From assembly GCF_020382885.2 (NCBI RefSeq), contig NC_058510.1, positions 2,616,001 through 2,680,000 of the forward strand: a stretch of DNA of 64,000 nucleotides, given 5' to 3'. Position numbers and translations under genes: made by a program. The stretch comes from Scatophagus argus (lineage: Eukaryota > Chordata > Actinopteri > Scatophagidae). The notes beneath the pieces were generated by a model. It was not told the origin of the DNA and made no database searches. It saw nothing but the letters and a program-made list of their open reading frames with translations. Each line of letters starts with the position of its first letter. The first letter of the stretch is position 1. Positions 32,001 through 64,000 of this stretch are shown piece by piece.

Positions 32001-33875
32001 CTACAAGGAAATCTGTGTAAGAGAGAGTGTGTTTGAAAGCAATAAGGGTGTCAAAGCGGCAAAGGAAGTGAGCTCAGACAGGAAGCTGGCGCTGAATTAG
32101 AGGAAGTGGTGTGGAGCTGTCTTTGATTTGCACTTCCTCTGCTGGTGATTGGAGGGAAGAAAGGAAAAGAGAGGAAGGTGAGATTAAGAAAGGAAAAGGA
32201 GAAGACAGGAGGAAGAGAAGGAAATGTAGAGACTGAAGATTTGGAAATCCCGTTCGAAGAAAGGAAGGGAAAAGTATTGAAAACAAATAAGATGGTGTGA
32301 ACTGTGTGCCGAGGATAATGTATATTGTTACAGGATTATTACAGGACAACATGGAGGAAGGGGAGTGTAACAAGGAGGGAGAAGAGGAAGGGAGGGAGGA
32401 GATGACAGAAAGTGGAAAGGACATGTGGTTGTGGTGGTTTCCCATATACTGTAATCACCTCTGCTTTGGTGAGAAGCATTTCACTCATCCAGTCTGGGTG
32501 TGTGTGCTTGTCTTTGTGTGTTTGAATGTGTGTGTACGCACACAAATAGACTGTTTTCCTGTATGGATTTGTAGGGTGCAGCAGGGGTTGTCCTTGGCAC
32601 TGGATGCAAGTGTGATTACTCGCACATACACACACACACACACACACACGTATATATCTTTGAGGCATTTTGATTTTGTTTTGATTTTTGCATCTCAATG
32701 CTTCCTACTTGCTTATTCCAACCCTCAATATATTTTGACTCGATTTTTGTCAACATGAAGCCCCTACAGGCTGAAATCTTTATTACACCCTGCGATGCGT
32801 TTGATGAAACAAGCTATGCATATGATTTTACGATCCTGAGGTTTGTCCTGAAGTGGATGCTTATGAAAAATACTCCGATCAAATTGTTTCATTTTCTTGG
32901 GACAATCCGCCTTTTGGATTACATGGATCAGTCCTGACACTGACAGTTTCCCCACTGCGGGACTAATAAAGGTTTATGTTATTTTATCTTATCTTCTTCA
33001 CCTGTAGCAAGAGAAAGGAAAGCTTATGGACTCTTCTAAATGCGACTGTTGGAAAGGCTCTTATTCTGGGGTGCCTGAATGAATGGGCTTTCATCATCAT
33101 CTTTGTGTGCAAACTTAAAGTTAGCCCCTCAGTGGCTCTAGATGAGAGGTCAAAATACTGGGAACTCTCATCTGGACATCATGAATGTCTGTACCAATTT
33201 CAGGGCAATCTGGAATAGATATCCAGATAGTATCTTGCTCTCAGTGGCGTGGCAGTCATGCAACTGATGGACACAGCTGGCATTTGGCTCACACACACAC
33301 ACACACACGCACACAGTTTGACAGCAGACCATAACAAGTCGTGGGAACTCTGTTTTCATGGAGCATTTCTATCAACTTCTGTGTGTGTGTGTGTGTGTGT
33401 GTGTGTATTTTCTTCCTCCCAAGTGGTATTTTCCCCTTGGAACACTTTCACACGAAGAGTTCCTCTTATGTGGTACCAGCGTGGCGTGCAATGGACAGTT
33501 TTTCATCTTTGTGTGTGTGTGTGTGTGTAGCTATGTGCATGAAGATACTAGTAAGTGCAGATGTGTATAAATTAGACTGTTGGCTGTATAATGTTTGTGT
33601 ACATGTGTGGGATATGTGTGTTATTGGATGTATGTACACACTCCCATAGAGAACATAAGCAGTTGTGTTTTTCACTAGTGTGTTTTCTAATGTAAACTTT
33701 ATTTAATCAATCAAGTCCCATCAACAATTAGATCACATTTTGAAGGGAGACTTGAGTGCATATAAAATAATGTGAAATACTCGAAAACAATAATACACTG
33801 AATATAAAAACATTTAAGATCGAACATAAAACGAATAAATATTTATATGTGTAGTTGTTTCTTTCTTTACTGCAG
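29009..33875 (+). other. phldb2: Long 5' intron of phldb2
   Basis: About 4.9 kb without a supported exon. It holds purine-rich stretches (29510-29630, 32150-32240, 32340-32420), a short TTAGGG-like patch at 31965-31980, a LINE-type tail (32941-32996) and several CA/GT runs (32628-32649, 33289-33309, 33380-33407, 33511-33528). Confidence 0.5.
32941..32996 (+). mobile_element. LINE-type 3' tail fragment, copy 1
   Basis: A stem-loop CCCCACTGCGGG is followed by ACTAATAAAGG and then TTAT/CTTAT units. The same architecture recurs at 34580-34638 and, inverted, at 38632-38680. It is the kind of 3' end left by fish LINEs or their SINE partners. Only the tail is recognisable, so the family is not named. 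Confidence 0.5.
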
Positions 33876-33884
33876 GACTCTGAG

Positions 33885-61978
<28,094 letters not shown>

Positions 61979-62971
61979 TGAAGGGGCTTAAAGACTATGG
62001 CTTCTAGCGCTTCTCACTCCCTGGACTTCTTCCGTGTCTGGATGGATGAGATGTACAGCAGGTTGTACAGTCACACGTGAGGCATTCATGCGATGTTAAA
62101 TATTTGAACACTTTCAGGTAATCTGGTTCATTTGCAGAGGAGTAATGAAGTCCAGGAGATCTGAAATGTGGCATGAAGCTCAGGTGAACTCGGCTGCACC
62201 TCAAGGTTCGGATATTCACGTAAAAAAATGTTTACCTGACTTGAATTTTATACCAGCTTATCACGAGTTTTCTTCCCGAGCGACTCCTTTCTAGCAAGAA
62301 GAAGCTTTTATTTTTCCAAAGGATTTTTTATGTCGAGAAAACTCAGCCAGTTTGAGCTCTGCGTGATGTTATTATCAACACTGTGTAGTTCACATCAACT
62401 AGGAATACGTGACAGTGAAGCAGCAGTTGTTTTGTTTTGAAACACACAACCACACAAAGTCCGCAGTTTGTTCGACTGTTTCCTGTGCTCATGATAAATT
62501 ATGCATGTGTTATTTTAGTCAAGGTAGTTGCGCAAAGGCATTTTAAATGTTTCCATCTTGATTTAATTCCAATATCAGTACTGTGGCATTCTCAGGTCTT
62601 AAAGCTAGGACATGTAGCATTTTAGCATTGAAGTGTCCATAAGCAGCCCAGCCTTTCTTCTGTGCTTTGCGGAGTTACTTGCATTATCCCAAGTGCATCC
62701 AAAAGTGTTCGTACAGCCTATGAACACGTGAAGTGCCTGCTTTACGTGCGTACTCAGTGTAATGTAGCTCCACAGTGCTTTTCGTACATGGTCAGCGATG
62801 TTGACAAAGTCACACTCCTCATGTAAAACATTTCAAGAAATGAATTAAAATGTAGTCAGGCGTCATTTTATTTTCCAGTACAAAGAATAAGGACTAAATG
62901 CTTGTGATGTTTGTACATTTTGTTTGCAAGTTGTAGTTAGTTTTAAAATAGTTATGTTAGTTATGGTCCAT

Positions 62972-62977
62972 AATAAA
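62972..62977 (+). terminator. phldb2: Proximal poly(A) signal of phldb2
   Basis: AATAAA about 1.0 kb after the stop codon, followed within 25 bases by T-rich sequence. Confidence 0.5.
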
Positions 62978-63659
62978 CACCGTACGTTGCCTTTTTAAAA
63001 GTCATATTGTATGTGACAGTATTTTGACATTTATATGATCTGTATTTTTTAAGAGCTGTGTGAATCTATGTGAAAAATGCCAAACTGTCTGTGGTGACAG
63101 AATGGAAATATTTTCCTGAGTGGTTTTGTGAGAATGAGCCCTTGTAGGATTGAGTTGTCTTTGAAGGCATCTGGTGGGGAAAAAAAAACAAAAAATCTAT
63201 GGTACACACAGGCCTTCAGTCATCAAAACTGACTGATTATTGTGCTGCTTCTTTCCCACTTTCTTTCAACACATTACTTTTATCACCACTAATTCAGTGT
63301 TTTAGTTAAAACTATTACTAAAGCTGCTTTTAGATTTTCTTTTATACTCCATACTGTCTGAGTAATTCAGTCCATCAAGCAGTGCATTTGCCATCTTGCC
63401 TCTTGACGTTGTTTTATTGACCAAAGTACATGTTCATGTGGTATAGTGTATATGTGGTTTCTTTGCTTTGTTTTCTCTTTGTTCAGAACAATAAGATCAA
63501 ATTTTATCTGTTTTTACATGGTTAAAGGAGCTGTTACAGTGGAGGATTCCATGAGCTTAACCTTTTCTTTTTAAAAAAATAATTTTGTTATAATGTTGAT
63601 TCTACTGTATTTATGCCATTACCAATGCATGTATCTTAATTTTGTATTTCTATATGAAT

Positions 63660-63665
63660 AATAAA
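63660..63665 (+). terminator. phldb2: Distal poly(A) signal of phldb2
   Basis: AATAAA in an AT-rich stretch, followed by T-rich and TGT-containing sequence. It is the last clear signal before the repeat at 63840. Confidence 0.55.
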
Positions 63666-63839
63666 AATGATATATTTTACCTTTTTATAAAGCTCACATT
63701 CTGAGATGTCATTTTGTGCCTCCCAAAGTAAATTACAAAGTCACCATTCCAGGGATCAGGTTGCCAACAACAAGAAAATGTCAATGACTAATCACATAAA
63801 TGGCATGGCAGGTGGAGCAAAATGGAGTAAAAAGCACAC

Positions 63840-63951
63840 TGATGAGGTGGAGTACAAGTATGAGGCTGCATAAAATGGTGGAGACGCTCAGGTAGTACAA
63901 GTACCTCGATCTTGTCCTTGAGTAAAGCGCTTGAGACAATTCCAACACTGA
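63840..63951 (-). mobile_element. Degenerate hAT-like MITE copy
   Basis: Read on the minus strand it begins cagtgttggaattgtctc and contains TTTACTCAAGGACAAGAT and GAGGTACTTGTACTAC, resembling the interior of the copies at 24762-24904 and 27648-27962. The other terminus is not clear. Confidence 0.4.
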
Positions 63952-64000
63952 CTGCCTTACAACTGAATACTGTCCACCTAGTTGGCGTTGTGGAGATAGA

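Larger units (their letters stand above)
61979..63680 (+). other. phldb2: 3'UTR of phldb2
   Basis: AT-rich sequence from the TAG at 61976-61978 to the distal poly(A) signal. No exon is seen in it. Two signals allow short (about 1.0 kb) and long (about 1.7 kb) 3'UTRs. Confidence 0.6.

Overview
The window is vertebrate nuclear DNA, almost certainly from a ray-finned (teleost) fish. Genes are split into many short exons with GT-AG introns, some only about 100 bp long. There are many CA/GT and CT/GA microsatellites. The mobile elements are of fish type: a tRNA-like SINE with perfect target-site duplications, short hAT-like MITEs, and LINE-type 3' tails. The proteins closely match vertebrate families. 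No prokaryotic, viral or CRISPR feature was seen.

Layout: (1) 1-1,740 holds no recognisable gene. (2) 1,800-4,260, plus strand: tmem14c, a small mitochondrial membrane protein. (3) 15,560-4,660, minus strand: mak, a ciliary CDK/MAPK-like kinase. It runs tail-to-tail with tmem14c, an arrangement that matches human 6p24. (4) 16,470-21,570, plus strand: plcxd2, a PI-PLC X-domain protein. It is head-to-head with mak, and about 1 kb separates the two first exons. (5) 26,900-63,680, plus strand: phldb2 (LL5-beta), a cortical scaffold with an N-terminal FHA-like domain, a Ser-rich region, coiled coils and a C-terminal PH domain. The plcxd2-phldb2 pair matches human 3q13, so the mak/plcxd2 boundary joins two blocks that lie on different human chromosomes.

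The most striking observation is in mak. Two tandem, diverged versions of the same kinase-domain exon (11,776-11,855 and 11,261-11,343) both keep open frames, splice sites and the same phases. Only one of them can be used at a time without a frameshift. This predicts a mutually exclusive exon switch that rewrites the segment just before the HRD catalytic loop. Other alternative-splicing candidates are two symmetric cassette exons in the mak tail, a short alternative terminal exon of plcxd2, and a stop-free 105-nt intron in phldb2. The mak promoter region carries a full consensus match to the RFX X-box of ciliary genes.

Exon boundaries were read by eye from splice signals, reading phase and remembered protein families. 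No alignment or transcript data were available. Total exon lengths close in frame for all four genes: tmem14c 107 aa, mak 610 aa without cassettes, plcxd2 323 aa, phldb2 about 1,522 aa.
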